Shown here one piece after another: positions 35,490 to 44,733 of a stretch of 64,000 nucleotides of DNA. The stretch lies in the NCBI RefSeq assembly GCF_000327285.1, contig NZ_HE998567.1:183136-247135 (forward strand), written 5' to 3'. Position 1 is the stretch's first letter. Each line of letters opens with the position of its first letter. This DNA comes from Holdemania massiliensis AP2 (GTDB lineage Bacteria > Bacillota_I > Bacilli_A > Erysipelotrichales > Erysipelotrichaceae). The notes beneath the pieces were generated by a model, which worked only from the letters and a program-made list of their open reading frames with translations, was not told where the DNA came from and did no database searches. The position numbers and the translations under genes were made by a program.

Positions 35490-35518
35490 ATTATACGCGT
35501 CCCTGCGGACAGCTTCAA
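35490..35518 (-). promoter_or_regulatory. Promoter of the hydroxyacid dehydrogenase gene
   Basis: On the minus strand, TTGAAG (35518-35513), 17 bp spacer and TATAAT (35495-35490). The remaining bases to 35732 contain no supported gene. Confidence 0.7.
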
Positions 35519-35732
35519 GAAGACAATCATCAGCAAGCGCGCGACTTTACTGAAATGAATGTGAAATTACATGCCGCGAGGTTATCTTGGATTGATTTAA
35601 ATAACCAGCTGTTTTATAATAAAAATAATCTTGAAATCAAGCTGAGGGACTGCGTAAAATCAACAAAGGATGTGATTTGCCATGTTTAACATAGTAAATT
35701 GTATCCTGAAAAAGACGGGGGGAGGCTGAACC

Positions 35733-37565
35733 ATGAAACTGACGCAACGATCAAGCAGTCTGATGCTTTTGGCCAGTTTGCTTTTTGTGGGGACGATCTG
35801 TGGTATTTTTGTTGATCAGCAGCGCCGGCTGCGGCAGGAATTCAATACCCTGATTTTGGAAAATCTTGACTCCTATTCAGCAAGTCAGAGGCGGCAGTTT
35901 CATGGCGTTGTCACAGATGCCGGGCATACTTTAAAAAGCATTGCCGGCGTGCTGAGTGCCGTGGAAGTTTCCGCTGAAGAGCCGTGGCTGGATACCTATT
36001 TGACCGCCATGAATGAAGGCAATCGGTATTATGAAGTTCAATACAGTACAGAAAACGAAATTGATCAATGGATACAGCAGGGAACGGAACCGGCGGCAGC
36101 CTTTTGGCAAGCGGTTCAGACTCAGGATGAAGTGACGCTGGGCTTTTTGCAGATGGAAGACCGACTTTATTTTCTGATCGCCCAGCCAATATCGCGCCAG
36201 GGTTCTCATGAGGGCGTTTTGTGGACACGGCTTGAGGCTTCAACCTTGTCCGCTTTAGCAATGAATAGCCCAGTATTTAAAAAAGTTACGTCTTTGGTTG
36301 TTCGGCCGGAAGGAACAATTCTGTATTCCAGCAATGTTGATTTCCTCTCCACTGGAAATCTTTTGACATCCCTGACTTCACTTTCTCTGCCGGATGATTT
36401 TGTCTGGAAGATGCAGGAATTATTAGGACAGCCTAGGGGGGAAGCTTACTATTTTCAGGCTGAAGGCCGGCAGTTTTTCTATTCGGTTTCGCCGCTGGCG
36501 CAGGATTGGGTACTCATTAATTTTGTCCAGACGCCGGATGTGCTAATTCGTTCCGATCACATGCTCAACATCGTCTTAATTTCCGGGGTTGTTTTGATTG
36601 CGGCAACCTTGCTGCTGTGTCTGAGTTTGGTGAGCGTGCTGTTTCGCAAACGCCGACAGATTGATTTGGATCAGCAGCGTTATACGATGCTGGCTCAGTT
36701 TTTGGATACGATTTTGTTCGAGTATGATCTGAATCAGGATAAGATTGAGTTTACATCCAATGCCAACGTCCAGTTCGGACAGGATAAGCGCATTATCAGA
36801 CAGGCTTCAAAAAATCCGGAAATTAAGGCGTTGATTCATCTTGAAGATTTTCCTCCCCGCAGGCGATATTCGCCGCAGCAGCTTAATGAAATGCAGGAAC
36901 AGATCTTTAGTGCATCTGTGGGGCTACCGATGAAAGACGGGTCGTTCCGTCAGTTTGCCTGTCAATATAAATGGGTATTCAGCGAGGGAGAACTCGTTAA
37001 AATTATTGGTAAATTGACCGATATCACCGGTCAGTACAGTCGGGAGCAACAACTTTTAAAGCAGGCGCAGCGTGATGTTCTGACCCAGCTTTATAATAAG
37101 GCTGGAGAAGAGGCGATCGAAGCTCAGCTGAAGCAAGATCAGCGGGGAATTCTGATCATGGCGGATCTGGATAATTTTAAGGAAATTAACGATCGGTACG
37201 GCCACACCGCGGGTGATCAGGTTCTGAAAGCCTTTGCGGATATTCTGAAGCGCTTGTTTCGGAGTGATGATATTCTGATGCGTACAGGCGGAGATGAGTT
37301 TATCATGTTTATTCATGGTCTTCAGGATGCAGGCTTGGGAAAACAAAAAGCCCGGCAGATATTGGATCAGATTCAGCAGCTGCGCTTTGCGTCGATGCCC
37401 GATCTTCAGCTTACAGCCAGTCTGGGCGTTGCCCGCAGTCCTGAGGCCGGAACAAGCGTCAGAGCGCTGATTGAAAGCGCAGATCAAGCCATGTATGCAT
37501 CTAAAGAAAAAGGAAAAGGAAATGTAACGGATTATGCGGAAATGAATGCAAACCGCGATAAATAA
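35733..37565 (+). CDS. Membrane-bound diguanylate cyclase (GGDEF)
   Basis: A 610-residue protein making the second messenger cyclic di-GMP. It has a membrane helix (about residues 9-27), an external sensor region of about 245 residues resembling a Cache fold in size, a second helix (about 276-302), a PAS-like cytoplasmic domain (about 320-440, ending IIGKLTDITGQY) and a GGDEF domain. The active-site loop GGDEF is intact at 519-523 and the product-inhibition site RSDD lies five residues before it. DVLTQLYNKAG and ADLDNFKEINDRYGH are canonical. The sensed ligand is unknown. No cyclic di-GMP phosphodiesterase lies nearby. Confidence 0.93.
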   Translation: MKLTQRSSSLMLLASLLFVGTICGIFVDQQRRLRQEFNTLILENLDSYSASQRRQFHGVVTDAGHTLKSIAGVLSAVEVSAEEPWLDTYLTAMNEGNRYYEVQYSTENEIDQWIQQGTEPAAAFWQAVQTQDEVTLGFLQMEDRLYFLIAQPISRQGSHEGVLWTRLEASTLSALAMNSPVFKKVTSLVVRPEGTILYSSNVDFLSTGNLLTSLTSLSLPDDFVWKMQELLGQPRGEAYYFQAEGRQFFYSVSPLAQDWVLINFVQTPDVLIRSDHMLNIVLISGVVLIAATLLLCLSLVSVLFRKRRQIDLDQQRYTMLAQFLDTILFEYDLNQDKIEFTSNANVQFGQDKRIIRQASKNPEIKALIHLEDFPPRRRYSPQQLNEMQEQIFSASVGLPMKDGSFRQFACQYKWVFSEGELVKIIGKLTDITGQYSREQQLLKQAQRDVLTQLYNKAGEEAIEAQLKQDQRGILIMADLDNFKEINDRYGHTAGDQVLKAFADILKRLFRSDDILMRTGGDEFIMFIHGLQDAGLGKQKARQILDQIQQLRFASMPDLQLTASLGVARSPEAGTSVRALIESADQAMYASKEKGKGNVTDYAEMNANRDK

Positions 37566-37568
37566 TTC

Positions 37569-37597
37569 TTGAATAAGCCGCTTTGCTGTGCTATGAT
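37569..37597 (+). promoter_or_regulatory. Promoter of rpsO
   Basis: TTGAAT (37569-37574), 17 bp spacer, TATGAT (37592-37597), directly after the cyclase stop codon. Confidence 0.75.
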
Positions 37598-37603
37598 TAA
37601 CAC

Positions 37604-37680
37604 GCTGTTGAACTGGGATGCGCGATGACTCCGTCGGCACACGCGGTTCATCAGGTCTTAACGATATAGGAGGAAAACAC
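37604..37680 (+). promoter_or_regulatory. rpsO 5' leader, possible S15 autoregulatory structure
   Basis: The 75-nt leader can fold with GATGA (37624-37628) pairing to TCATC near 37649-37653, enclosing CCG/CGG. S15 often represses its own mRNA by binding a leader structure that mimics its rRNA site. The fold here was drawn by eye and the family assignment is not established. Confidence 0.35.
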
Positions 37681-37947
37681 ATGTTAAGTAAAGCAGAAAA
37701 GACTGCAATCATCAAAGAATACGCTCGTTTTGAAGGCGATACAGGTTCCGTTGAGGTTCAGGTTGCCGTTCTGACAGCGCAGATCAATCGTCTGACAGAG
37801 CATTTAAAGGAACACAAGAAAGACTACCATTCAACACGGGGTTTGATGATGATGGTCGGCCGCAGAAGAAAGTTCTTAGCTTACCTGCGCGATACGGATA
37901 TCAACCGTTACCGTGAACTGATTCAGCGTTTAGGTTTAAGAAAGTAA
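37681..37947 (+). CDS. rpsO: 30S ribosomal protein S15
   Basis: An 88-residue protein of the small ribosomal subunit that binds 16S rRNA early in assembly. It has the family signature HxxDxxxxRGL region as [20 protein letters not shown] and ends [13 protein letters not shown]. The open frame extends upstream to 37618, but AGGAGG at 37668-37673 fixes the start at 37681. In many bacteria pnp follows rpsO; here pnp is 15 kb away. Confidence 0.97.
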   Translation: MLSKAEKTAIIKEYARFEGDTGSVEVQVAVLTAQINRLTEHLKEHKKDYHSTRGLMMMVGRRRKFLAYLRDTDINRYRELIQRLGLRK

Positions 37948-37950
37948 TTA

Positions 37951-38017
37951 AAAAAGCTGTAACGAATTTGTGAGTTTCAGAAAATTCTGAACCATGATAA
38001 GCGTTATAGCTTTTTTT
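37951..38017 (+). terminator. Terminator of rpsO
   Basis: The outer arms AAAAAGCTGTAACG and CGTTATAGCTTTTTTT pair, and an inner hairpin TTCAGAA-AA-TTCTGAA fills the loop. Seven T residues follow the outer stem. Confidence 0.8.
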
Positions 38018-38087
38018 ATAGGATGGAAACGATTTAATCTGGAATTTAGGTATATTGAGTATAAAACTGCTGTTGTGATTCAGAAAA

Positions 38088-38630
38088 TCAACGCCGGGAT
38101 GTCGATGTAAAAAAACTGACTTTTTGTTTTATCAAGGGATAATCCAGACGCAGTATACCAATCAGAATCGCAGACAAACTGATGACTTCGCACACAATGC
38201 CCGCGTAAGACTGAACGATGATGTTGAATATCAGCCATCCAGTGCTGGCGGCGAGTGTGATCATTCGCAGTATTCTAGGGTTTTTATTGCCATAGGCCAG
38301 TGTAGAAAGAAATTTTACGAAGATAATCATAATGCTGCTGAAGCCGTCCCATGTGGACAACCCTAAGATAAGAAAAAGGCAGCAAAACACAACGATCGGT
38401 ATTTGAGTCGATTTGTTTTTTTGAACACAGCGGCTGAAAATAAGGTTTCGGAGACAGACGCATAAATTGGCAAGGACGCCGGAATAGATGCCGAGAAAAA
38501 AATACTGTATCGCGAATAGAAATTCGTTAAGCGTACGGTAGAATAAGATTTTCTTATGCGTTTGGCACTGAAACGAAATAATGTTCATTACAATACCGAG
38601 GATTCCTGTGAGCTGAATAAAGACTTCCAT
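38088..38630 (-). CDS. YgjV-like integral membrane protein
   Basis: A 180-residue polytopic protein with about six hydrophobic helices. It resembles the YgjV/Imp family: the opening VFIQLTGILGIVMNIISFQ, the FYRTLNEFLFAIQYFFLG segment, and a conserved VCLRNLIFSR loop. Its function is unknown in the family. GGAGGTC precedes the ATG. It is divergent from the DeoR-type regulator gene, which may control it. Confidence 0.75.
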   Translation of the reverse strand: MEVFIQLTGILGIVMNIISFQCQTHKKILFYRTLNEFLFAIQYFFLGIYSGVLANLCVCLRNLIFSRCVQKNKSTQIPIVVFCCLFLILGLSTWDGFSSIMIIFVKFLSTLAYGNKNPRILRMITLAASTGWLIFNIIVQSYAGIVCEVISLSAILIGILRLDYPLIKQKVSFFTSTSRR

Positions 38631-38755
38631 TTTTGACCTCCGTTTGATAATATTGTTTCTATATGAACATTATCATATCACTGAACAAATTAAACACAAT
38701 AGATGTTTGATTTGTTGAAAAATAAACATTTTTGCGAACAGGAAGGAAGACTGAA

Positions 38756-39490
38756 ATGGAAGAACGGCAGAAACAGATTTTTGATTTAGTTCAGCAGCTT
38801 GGCAAGGTCAGCGTTGATCAATTAGCAAAGACGTTTTATGTTTCACCGATGACGATACGTCGCGATCTTGCCGAGCTGGAACTCATAGGGATGATAAAGC
38901 GGTACCGCGGCGGAGCAGTTTCTAAAATTGAAGACGGTGAACTGCCGATTACGCAGCGCGCACTTCTTGGAGAAGCTGAAAAAAGGGAATTAGGGAAAAA
39001 AGCAGAGTGTTTTTTAAGCAACGGACTTAGCGTTTTTCTGGACAGCTCGTCTACTTGCTCCTATATCATTCCATTTCTGAAAAAATATACAGAAATTCAG
39101 CTGATTACCAACTCAGTTAAATCGCTGCTTTATGCGGCGGAGTATCATATTCCTGCGTTGCTGCTCGGTGGCAATTATAGCGAACAGGATATGTGCTTAA
39201 CGGGTGCGATGACGAACCAGGCGGCTGAAGAAATCAATGTGGATATTGCGTTTTTTTCGACGCAGTCGTTTTCTGATGACGGGGTGATTTCAGACTCCAG
39301 CCAGGCTCAAATCGAGGTGCGAAAATACGTGATGAAAAACGCAAAGAGATCCGTATTTCTTTTTGAGAGCAGTAAGCTGCATAAAAAATCATTGCATACG
39401 CTGTGCTCAGAAGCTGATGTTTTTGCTGTGCTGCTGCCGGATTCTGCAGAAGGGCAAAATAAATCCGAGATTCAGAAGAATACAGCATGA
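38756..39490 (+). CDS. DeoR family transcriptional regulator
   Basis: A 244-residue repressor-type regulator. The N-terminal winged helix has RQKQIFDLVQQLGKVSVDQLAK and the family signature SPMTIRRDLAELE. The C-terminal DeoR sensor domain (about residues 75-235) binds a phosphorylated sugar-type effector in most members and contains VFLDSSSTCSYI and ITNSVKSL. GGAAGGA supports the start at 38756. The divergent 125 bp gap is AT-rich and has TTTGATTTGTT and AATAAACAT elements that could form an operator. No sugar enzyme lies next to it, so the effector is unknown. Confidence 0.88.
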   Translation: MEERQKQIFDLVQQLGKVSVDQLAKTFYVSPMTIRRDLAELELIGMIKRYRGGAVSKIEDGELPITQRALLGEAEKRELGKKAECFLSNGLSVFLDSSSTCSYIIPFLKKYTEIQLITNSVKSLLYAAEYHIPALLLGGNYSEQDMCLTGAMTNQAAEEINVDIAFFSTQSFSDDGVISDSSQAQIEVRKYVMKNAKRSVFLFESSKLHKKSLHTLCSEADVFAVLLPDSAEGQNKSEIQKNTA

Positions 39491-39675
39491 AGAGCAAAGT
39501 CCTTAAAAAGACTGACAAAAGCAGAGCTTGTATTTCTAAATCCTTGCAGCTTTCAAATTTGTCAAGAAATGAACGCTATATTGCCGCCTGATGTTCCCAG
39601 GCAATAAGAAGATCGGCGATGAAACCCGAAAATTTGAATTCTTATTCCGTTAAAGAAGCTTTTGCAAACCATGTA

Positions 39676-39729
39676 AAAAGGAACAACCCGATTAAGCGGT
39701 GAACGCCTCATTCTTAAGTTGTTCCTTTT
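39676..39729. terminator. Long inverted repeat between convergent genes
   Basis: AAAAGGAACAAC pairs with GTTGTTCCTTTT, a perfect 12 bp stem around a 30-base loop, T-rich on both exits. It lies between the DeoR gene and the reverse-strand antiporter and can stop both. The rest of 39491-39799 has a small hairpin with CCTG/CAGG near 39588 and no gene I can support. Confidence 0.7.
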
Positions 39730-39799
39730 GATGTCTATTTTACTGATTAGGAGTAAGAACCGACCTTTTGCGCCGTTGACCTTTACTTTGGTTAGCGAG

Positions 39800-41044
39800 T
39801 CAGGCGGCAGCCTGATGAGAATGTTTGTGATGGGATGAATGCAGATTTTCCCTTGGGATGGATCCGGAAAGAATCAAAGACGTCTTGGCGCACAGCGGAC
39901 CGATGATTTCGTAGAGAATTGCCGTAGACAGAATGACGGTGGATAACAATGTTCCATATTCATCCGGAAGAATCCGCTGGCCTAACGCCGCAAGGCCAAT
40001 CGCAACCCCGGCAGAGGGAACTAACGCTAGGCCAAAATAATTGCGGATCGTAGCTGGGGCCTGAATCAAGGAACAGCCGATCCACGAACCGGCCAGTTTG
40101 CCGACGATGCGGAAGAAGAAGAATCCCAAGCCAATCAAACCGACATAGCGCAGTGCCGGAATGTTCAGATTCATGCCGCTGACGACAAAGAAGATCGTCA
40201 TAATCGGCGGCGTGAAGCTGCTGACCTGATCAAACAGCTGGATATCCTTGGATAAATTCAGATAGGCAGCACCCATCGCCATGCAGCATAATAACGGTGA
40301 AACATCCAAGGCCGTGCACAAAGCGCTCATGATCAGAATCATCGAAACAGCGATGATCAGGCGGTTGTCATCCGAACGTTTTTCTGTAATCATCTTATGC
40401 ATGACGAAGCCGCAGCCGATCCCCATTGCAACCGCCATGCCGTTGGTGATGAGCGGTTCGATAAAGACCATGATATTCATTGCGGAACGCTGCACCAGCG
40501 CCTCAGCAATCGCGGCGCAGACACTGAATGCTAAAATTGAAACAGCATCGTCAAGCGCCACAACCTGCAGAATCAGATTGACGAAATCACCTTTGGCCTG
40601 ATACTGCCGGATTGTCATGATCGTCGAAGCCGGTGCGGTAGCTGAACCGATGGCTCCCAAAAGCAAGGCAAAGGCTAATGGCTGACGGAAGATCACGATC
40701 ATGACGAAGATGATAACCACCGCGGCAATCAGTGCCTCACAGCAGGTCAGAATTAAAATGTTGATGCCGTTGCGCTTCAGTTCATGAAACCGAAAGTAAC
40801 GTCCGACGCCGAAAGCGATAAAGCCCAGGGCAACGTCGGTGACAAAGCCGAGGCTGCTGATGACGGCGGTTGGGATCACCTTGAAACAGAACGGTCCCAA
40901 TAGTACGCCGGTCAAAATATAAGCTGTCACATTGGGCAGCTTCAGCAGCTTGGTGATGCGGGTTAATAAAAACCCGCTCAGTAAGATAATGGCCAGACAC
41001 AATCCCAATTCAGAATTGGGCTGTAAATTGAATGAACTTAACAT
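39800..41044 (-). CDS. Cation/proton antiporter, CPA2-like
   Basis: A 414-residue secondary antiporter with about 12 membrane helices. The paired acidic residues of the ion site are visible as ALDDAVSILAF, and family blocks include LPNVTAYILTGVLLGPF and ATAPASTIMTIRQYQAKG. It most likely exchanges Na+ or K+ for protons across the cytoplasmic membrane; the ion is not readable. The C terminus ends in a His-rich tail (HSSHHKHSHQ) that might bind metal or sense pH. AAGGGGG precedes the ATG. A LysR gene is divergent, with an inverted repeat between them. Confidence 0.88.
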   Translation of the reverse strand: MLSSFNLQPNSELGLCLAIILLSGFLLTRITKLLKLPNVTAYILTGVLLGPFCFKVIPTAVISSLGFVTDVALGFIAFGVGRYFRFHELKRNGINILILTCCEALIAAVVIIFVMIVIFRQPLAFALLLGAIGSATAPASTIMTIRQYQAKGDFVNLILQVVALDDAVSILAFSVCAAIAEALVQRSAMNIMVFIEPLITNGMAVAMGIGCGFVMHKMITEKRSDDNRLIIAVSMILIMSALCTALDVSPLLCCMAMGAAYLNLSKDIQLFDQVSSFTPPIMTIFFVVSGMNLNIPALRYVGLIGLGFFFFRIVGKLAGSWIGCSLIQAPATIRNYFGLALVPSAGVAIGLAALGQRILPDEYGTLLSTVILSTAILYEIIGPLCAKTSLILSGSIPRENLHSSHHKHSHQAAA

Positions 41045-41111
41045 CGTTTGATTTCCCCCTTGTCATTTTCTACTTGATTATATGGACCAGAGAGAATAAA
41101 ATCAAATTATG

Positions 41112-41137
41112 AATATTTTGCGTATTATAAAAATATT
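41112..41137. promoter_or_regulatory. Inverted repeat, candidate LysR operator
   Basis: AATATTTT (41112-41119) and AAAATATT (41130-41137) are perfect inverted 8-mers spaced by 10 bp, in the 114 bp gap between the antiporter and the LysR gene. LysR regulators typically bind such AT-rich dyads and control the divergent gene. Confidence 0.5.
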
Positions 41138-41158
41138 TAATAATAGGAGGATGCCCTG

Positions 41159-42052
41159 ATGATTGATCCCAAGATTAGAACGCTTTTAGCCCTGGTGGAA
41201 TGCGGCAATTATACCAAAACTGCAAAACAGCTGTCGCTGACGCAGCCGGCGATTACCCACCATATTAAACTGCTGGAGGAGGAGTTCGGCATTAAAATCT
41301 TTTATAAAAACCGCCGTCAGCTCGTGCCGACTCCGGAAGGGGAGGTGCTGATTAAATATGCACGGCGGGCTTACGCGCTTTCAGAGAATCTGCGGCAGGC
41401 GCTAAGCGATGTCCGCAGTCAGGTAAAAAGCCTGACGCTGGCCATCACGCCAACCGCCCAGAACAATATCGTGCCGCTTTTGTTCGCCAAATACTGCAAT
41501 GAACATCCGAATGTGCATATCAATATTATTACGGATAACATAAATAATATTTATAGTAAGCTCAAGATGTACGAAGCGGATCTGGCCATTATCGAGGGCA
41601 ATATCACGGCCCCGCACTTTACTTCGATTCTGCTGGATACCGATTCGTTGTGCGCTGCGGTGTCCGTGAACCATCCGCTGGCGAAGAAGCAGAGCGTGTC
41701 GCTGCGTGAACTGCAGCACGAAAACTTTATTCTCCGTTCGCAAAGTGCCGGTACCCGCAGTTTATTTGAAAGTCATTTGATCTCACAGAATTTAAGTATT
41801 CATGATTTCAATGTGATCATGGAAATTGACAGTGTCGTGGTGATTAAAGAACTGGTTGCTTCCAATATGGGAGTTACGATTATCTCGAAAAATGCCTGCC
41901 GCAGCGAGGTGCAGAAGAAAAAGCTGGTGACTCTGCCGATTGAAAACATGATGATGGTGAGGGAAATCAACATGGTGTATTATCGGGAATTCCGGCATCC
42001 GGAAATTCTGCGCGACATTCAGGCCATCTATACCTCAACTTTGGAATCCTGA
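41159..42052 (+). CDS. LysR family regulator, divergent from the antiporter
   Basis: A 297-residue LysR-type regulator. The N-terminal helix-turn-helix reads YTKTAKQLSLTQPAITHHIKLLEEEFG, seen in overlapping parts, followed by the linker helix and a two-lobed effector domain (about residues 90-295). TAGGAGGA lies 8 bp before the ATG. Its position suggests it controls the divergent cation/proton antiporter. Its last 25 bases overlap the 3' end of a convergent LysR gene. Confidence 0.92.
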   Translation: MIDPKIRTLLALVECGNYTKTAKQLSLTQPAITHHIKLLEEEFGIKIFYKNRRQLVPTPEGEVLIKYARRAYALSENLRQALSDVRSQVKSLTLAITPTAQNNIVPLLFAKYCNEHPNVHINIITDNINNIYSKLKMYEADLAIIEGNITAPHFTSILLDTDSLCAAVSVNHPLAKKQSVSLRELQHENFILRSQSAGTRSLFESHLISQNLSIHDFNVIMEIDSVVVIKELVASNMGVTIISKNACRSEVQKKKLVTLPIENMMMVREINMVYYREFRHPEILRDIQAIYTSTLES

Positions 42053-42909
42053 GTCAGAAAATCAATCAAGAGCGCGGTGGGTGCGGAGAGCGGCCGTTTT
42101 TTGGGCCAGATCAGACAAGTCTGAGTCACTAAGCGGGGGCAGTCCAGCGGTTTGACATGCATTGTTGACAGATCGATAAAACCGGCGGCGGAGTAGGGAA
42201 CGATGGCCAGACCGAGGCCGGCCTGCGCCCATTGAATCGAGGTTCGGGCATCATCATTCAGACAGAGCGGGGAAGGCAGAAAGCCTTCCTTTTCGCATTC
42301 TTCACCGAGCAGCGCGGCAAAGCGGCGGTAATAGATCAGAGGCTGATCTTTCAGCTGACGAATGGATATTTGATCTTGGGGGAAACAATCCAGCTCGCTT
42401 CGCATGACCACGGCCAGCGGATCGGCGTCCAGCTTTAGCACATGGACTGAGGGATCATGAAACGGCGTGCGCACGATTGCCGCTTCCACCAATCCGGCTG
42501 CCAGGTTGTTCAGCTGTTCAAAGGTATTGCCTTCGTCGATCTGATAGCGTATTTTCGGATGCTGGGCGGCGAAACGAAACAGCCGCGGGTATAATAGGGA
42601 GGCTGCTGAAGAGGATACCGCCCCCAAGCGCAGGACGCCGGCCTGCCCTTGGGCGTAAGCGCTGATTTCCCGGCGGGTATCCTCACTCAGCGCCAGAATG
42701 TCCTGGGCCCGCTGGTAAAAACGTTCGCCGGCCGCGGTCAGCTGAATTCGCCGCGGCCCGCGGTAAAACAGAGGTGTGCCCAGCTCCTGTTCCAGCTGCT
42801 TCATAGCTACGCTTAAAGGCGGCTGGGATAAATTCAGCGTGTTTGCGGCCTGCAGAATGCTGCCCTGTTGCACGACGGTGACAAAGTATTCAAGCTGACG
42901 CAGTTCCAT
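42028..42909 (-). CDS. LysR family regulator, divergent from the ABC exporter
   Basis: A 293-residue LysR-type regulator, only distantly similar to its neighbour. The helix-turn-helix is SILQAANTLNLSQPPLSVAMKQLEQELG in overlapping parts, and RRIQLTAAGERFYQRA follows. The effector domain spans about residues 90-290. AGGAGGATAAAC precedes the ATG. It is 105 bp from the divergent heterodimeric ABC exporter and is its likely regulator; the gap holds a TATAG...CTATA dyad near 42943-42970. The overlap with the other LysR gene means their 3' ends are antisense to each other. Confidence 0.92.
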   Translation of the reverse strand: MELRQLEYFVTVVQQGSILQAANTLNLSQPPLSVAMKQLEQELGTPLFYRGPRRIQLTAAGERFYQRAQDILALSEDTRREISAYAQGQAGVLRLGAVSSSAASLLYPRLFRFAAQHPKIRYQIDEGNTFEQLNNLAAGLVEAAIVRTPFHDPSVHVLKLDADPLAVVMRSELDCFPQDQISIRQLKDQPLIYYRRFAALLGEECEKEGFLPSPLCLNDDARTSIQWAQAGLGLAIVPYSAAGFIDLSTMHVKPLDCPRLVTQTCLIWPKKRPLSAPTALLIDFLTQDSKVEV

Positions 42910-42978
42910 GTTTATCCTCCTATATGTTTTATGTATATTTAATATAGTAAAACAATATTTTTTCTATATCAAGAGCGC

Positions 42979-42987
42979 TGGTATAAT
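42979..42987 (+). promoter_or_regulatory. Extended -10 promoter of the ABC exporter
   Basis: TGGTATAAT at 42979-42987, 28 bp before the start codon; the -35 region is only T-rich. Confidence 0.65.
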
Positions 42988-43014
42988 AATCAAGTCTGAA
43001 AGGGAGAAAAATTT

Positions 43015-44733
43015 ATGAAAACGATCGTTTCCTATTTTCGATATTTTAAGAAAGAACTGGTTTTCGGTCCGTTATTTAAACTGGCAGAAGCCATCTTTGA
43101 GCTGCTCGTCCCCTTGGTCATGGCGCAGATCATTGACATCGGCATGGCCCAGAAGGATTGGACTTATATACTGCAGCGGGGCGGCGTTATCGTGATCTTT
43201 GCGGTAGTCGGGATTGTCTGTTCCGCGACGTGTCAGTATTATGCTGCGCGCTGTTCGCAGGGGATGGGAACGGTCCTGCGCAAAAGCGTCTATCACAAGA
43301 TCAATCAACTCTCATCCCAACAAGTCAGCCAATTTTCCTCCTCTTCGCTGATCACCCGGCTGACTAATGACGTCAATCAAGTCCAGCAGGCTGTTGCGAT
43401 GTTGATTCGTCTGGCCATCCGCGCGCCGTTTTTGGTCATCGGATCTTTGACCATGGCGATGATGATTGACCGTCAACTGGCACTGGTTTTCCTCGCCGCC
43501 ATTCTTGTGATCGCCATGGTTTTAGGCGTGCTGATGACCTGTTCTTCCTATTTCTTTAAGGCTGTGCAGCGTCAGCTGGACCGCGTTTCACAAATCAGCC
43601 AGGAAAATCTGGAAGGTCAGCGCGTCATCCGCGCCTTTTCCCGCCAGCAGCTGGAAACAGAGCGGTTTGATCAGGCAGCGCAGGCAAGTTATAAAGCTTC
43701 GATGCGGGTTGGCTGGATCAGCGGTCTGTTCAATCCGGCCACGCAGATCGTAATCAATTTGGGGATTGTCGTCTTGTTGTACTGCGGCAGCTTTCAGATC
43801 AACAGCGGGGTGCTCAGCCCAGGCAGTCTGATCGCTTTGGTCAACTACATGACGCAGATGTTTCTGGCCTTAGTCGTGCTGGCCAATTTATTTGTGATCT
43901 TCACCAAAGCCGCTGCCTCTGCCGGCCGGATTGAAGCTGTATTAAAAACAGAAGCTCAAATCGTCGGCGGAACCTCTGTCTGCACGCCGACGGAAGATCC
44001 GCTGTTGGAAATGGAGGAGGTCAGCTTTGGCTACAATGAAGGTGAAAGTGCTGTCGAAGGGATCAGCTTCACAATTCACACCGGTCAAACAATCGGGCTG
44101 ATCGGGGGAACGGGCTGTGGTAAGAGTACGATTGTGCAGCTGCTGCCGCGGTTAATCAATCCCACCTCGGGCATCATCCGTTTCTGCGGAAAACCGCTTC
44201 AGGTGTATTCATTAGCGGATTTGCGGAAGCAGATCCGGATCGTACCGCAGAAAGCAGTGCTGTTTTCCGGAACGATCCGTGAGAATCTGCGCTGGGGTAA
44301 TGAAACCGCCGGGGATGAGCAGCTGTGGCAGGCGCTGGAACTCGCTCAGGCCAAAACTTTTGTGGAAGCGATGGAGCAGGGGTTAGATACAATGCTGGTC
44401 CAGGGCGGTAAAAATTGTTCCGGCGGTCAGCGGCAGCGTTTATGCATCGCGCGGGCTTTAGTCGGCCATCCGCAGCTGTTGGTGCTGGATGACAGCACCA
44501 GCGCGCTGGACTATCAAACCGACGCCCGGCTGCGGAGCGCTTTAAAAACCTTATCCCCAGCCCAGGCGGTTCTGATTGTTTCCCAGCGGATCGCGTCCAT
44601 CCGGCATGCGGACTGCATTCTCGTCATGGATCAAGGCCGGCTGGTGGGCCAGGGTATGCATGAAGAATTGCTCGAAACCTGCAAGTTCTATCAGGAAATT
44701 GTTCGTTCACAGACAAGGGAGGATCAGCGATGA
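43015..44733 (+). CDS. ABC exporter half with degenerate ATP site
   Basis: A 572-residue ABC exporter subunit with six N-terminal membrane helices and a nucleotide-binding domain. It has Walker A GGTGCGKST and signature [15 protein letters not shown]. Walker B is LLVLDDSTSALD, where Asp493 replaces the catalytic Glu. In heterodimeric exporters such as TM287/288 and BmrCD one subunit has this change, so this is the non-catalytic half, acting with the next gene. The H-loop region reads VSQRIASI, with Gln in place of the usual His, a second degenerate feature. GGGAGAAAAA precedes the ATG. Substrate unknown; multidrug export is the common family role. Confidence 0.92.
   Translation: MKTIVSYFRYFKKELVFGPLFKLAEAIFELLVPLVMAQIIDIGMAQKDWTYILQRGGVIVIFAVVGIVCSATCQYYAARCSQGMGTVLRKSVYHKINQLSSQQVSQFSSSSLITRLTNDVNQVQQAVAMLIRLAIRAPFLVIGSLTMAMMIDRQLALVFLAAILVIAMVLGVLMTCSSYFFKAVQRQLDRVSQISQENLEGQRVIRAFSRQQLETERFDQAAQASYKASMRVGWISGLFNPATQIVINLGIVVLLYCGSFQINSGVLSPGSLIALVNYMTQMFLALVVLANLFVIFTKAAASAGRIEAVLKTEAQIVGGTSVCTPTEDPLLEMEEVSFGYNEGESAVEGISFTIHTGQTIGLIGGTGCGKSTIVQLLPRLINPTSGIIRFCGKPLQVYSLADLRKQIRIVPQKAVLFSGTIRENLRWGNETAGDEQLWQALELAQAKTFVEAMEQGLDTMLVQGGKNCSGGQRQRLCIARALVGHPQLLVLDDSTSALDYQTDARLRSALKTLSPAQAVLIVSQRIASIRHADCILVMDQGRLVGQGMHEELLETCKFYQEIVRSQTREDQR

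Noticed and set aside
35456-35689. 77-codon open frame in the gap before the diguanylate cyclase
   Set aside because: It runs through the promoter of the reverse-strand dehydrogenase and has no start signal or recognisable sequence.
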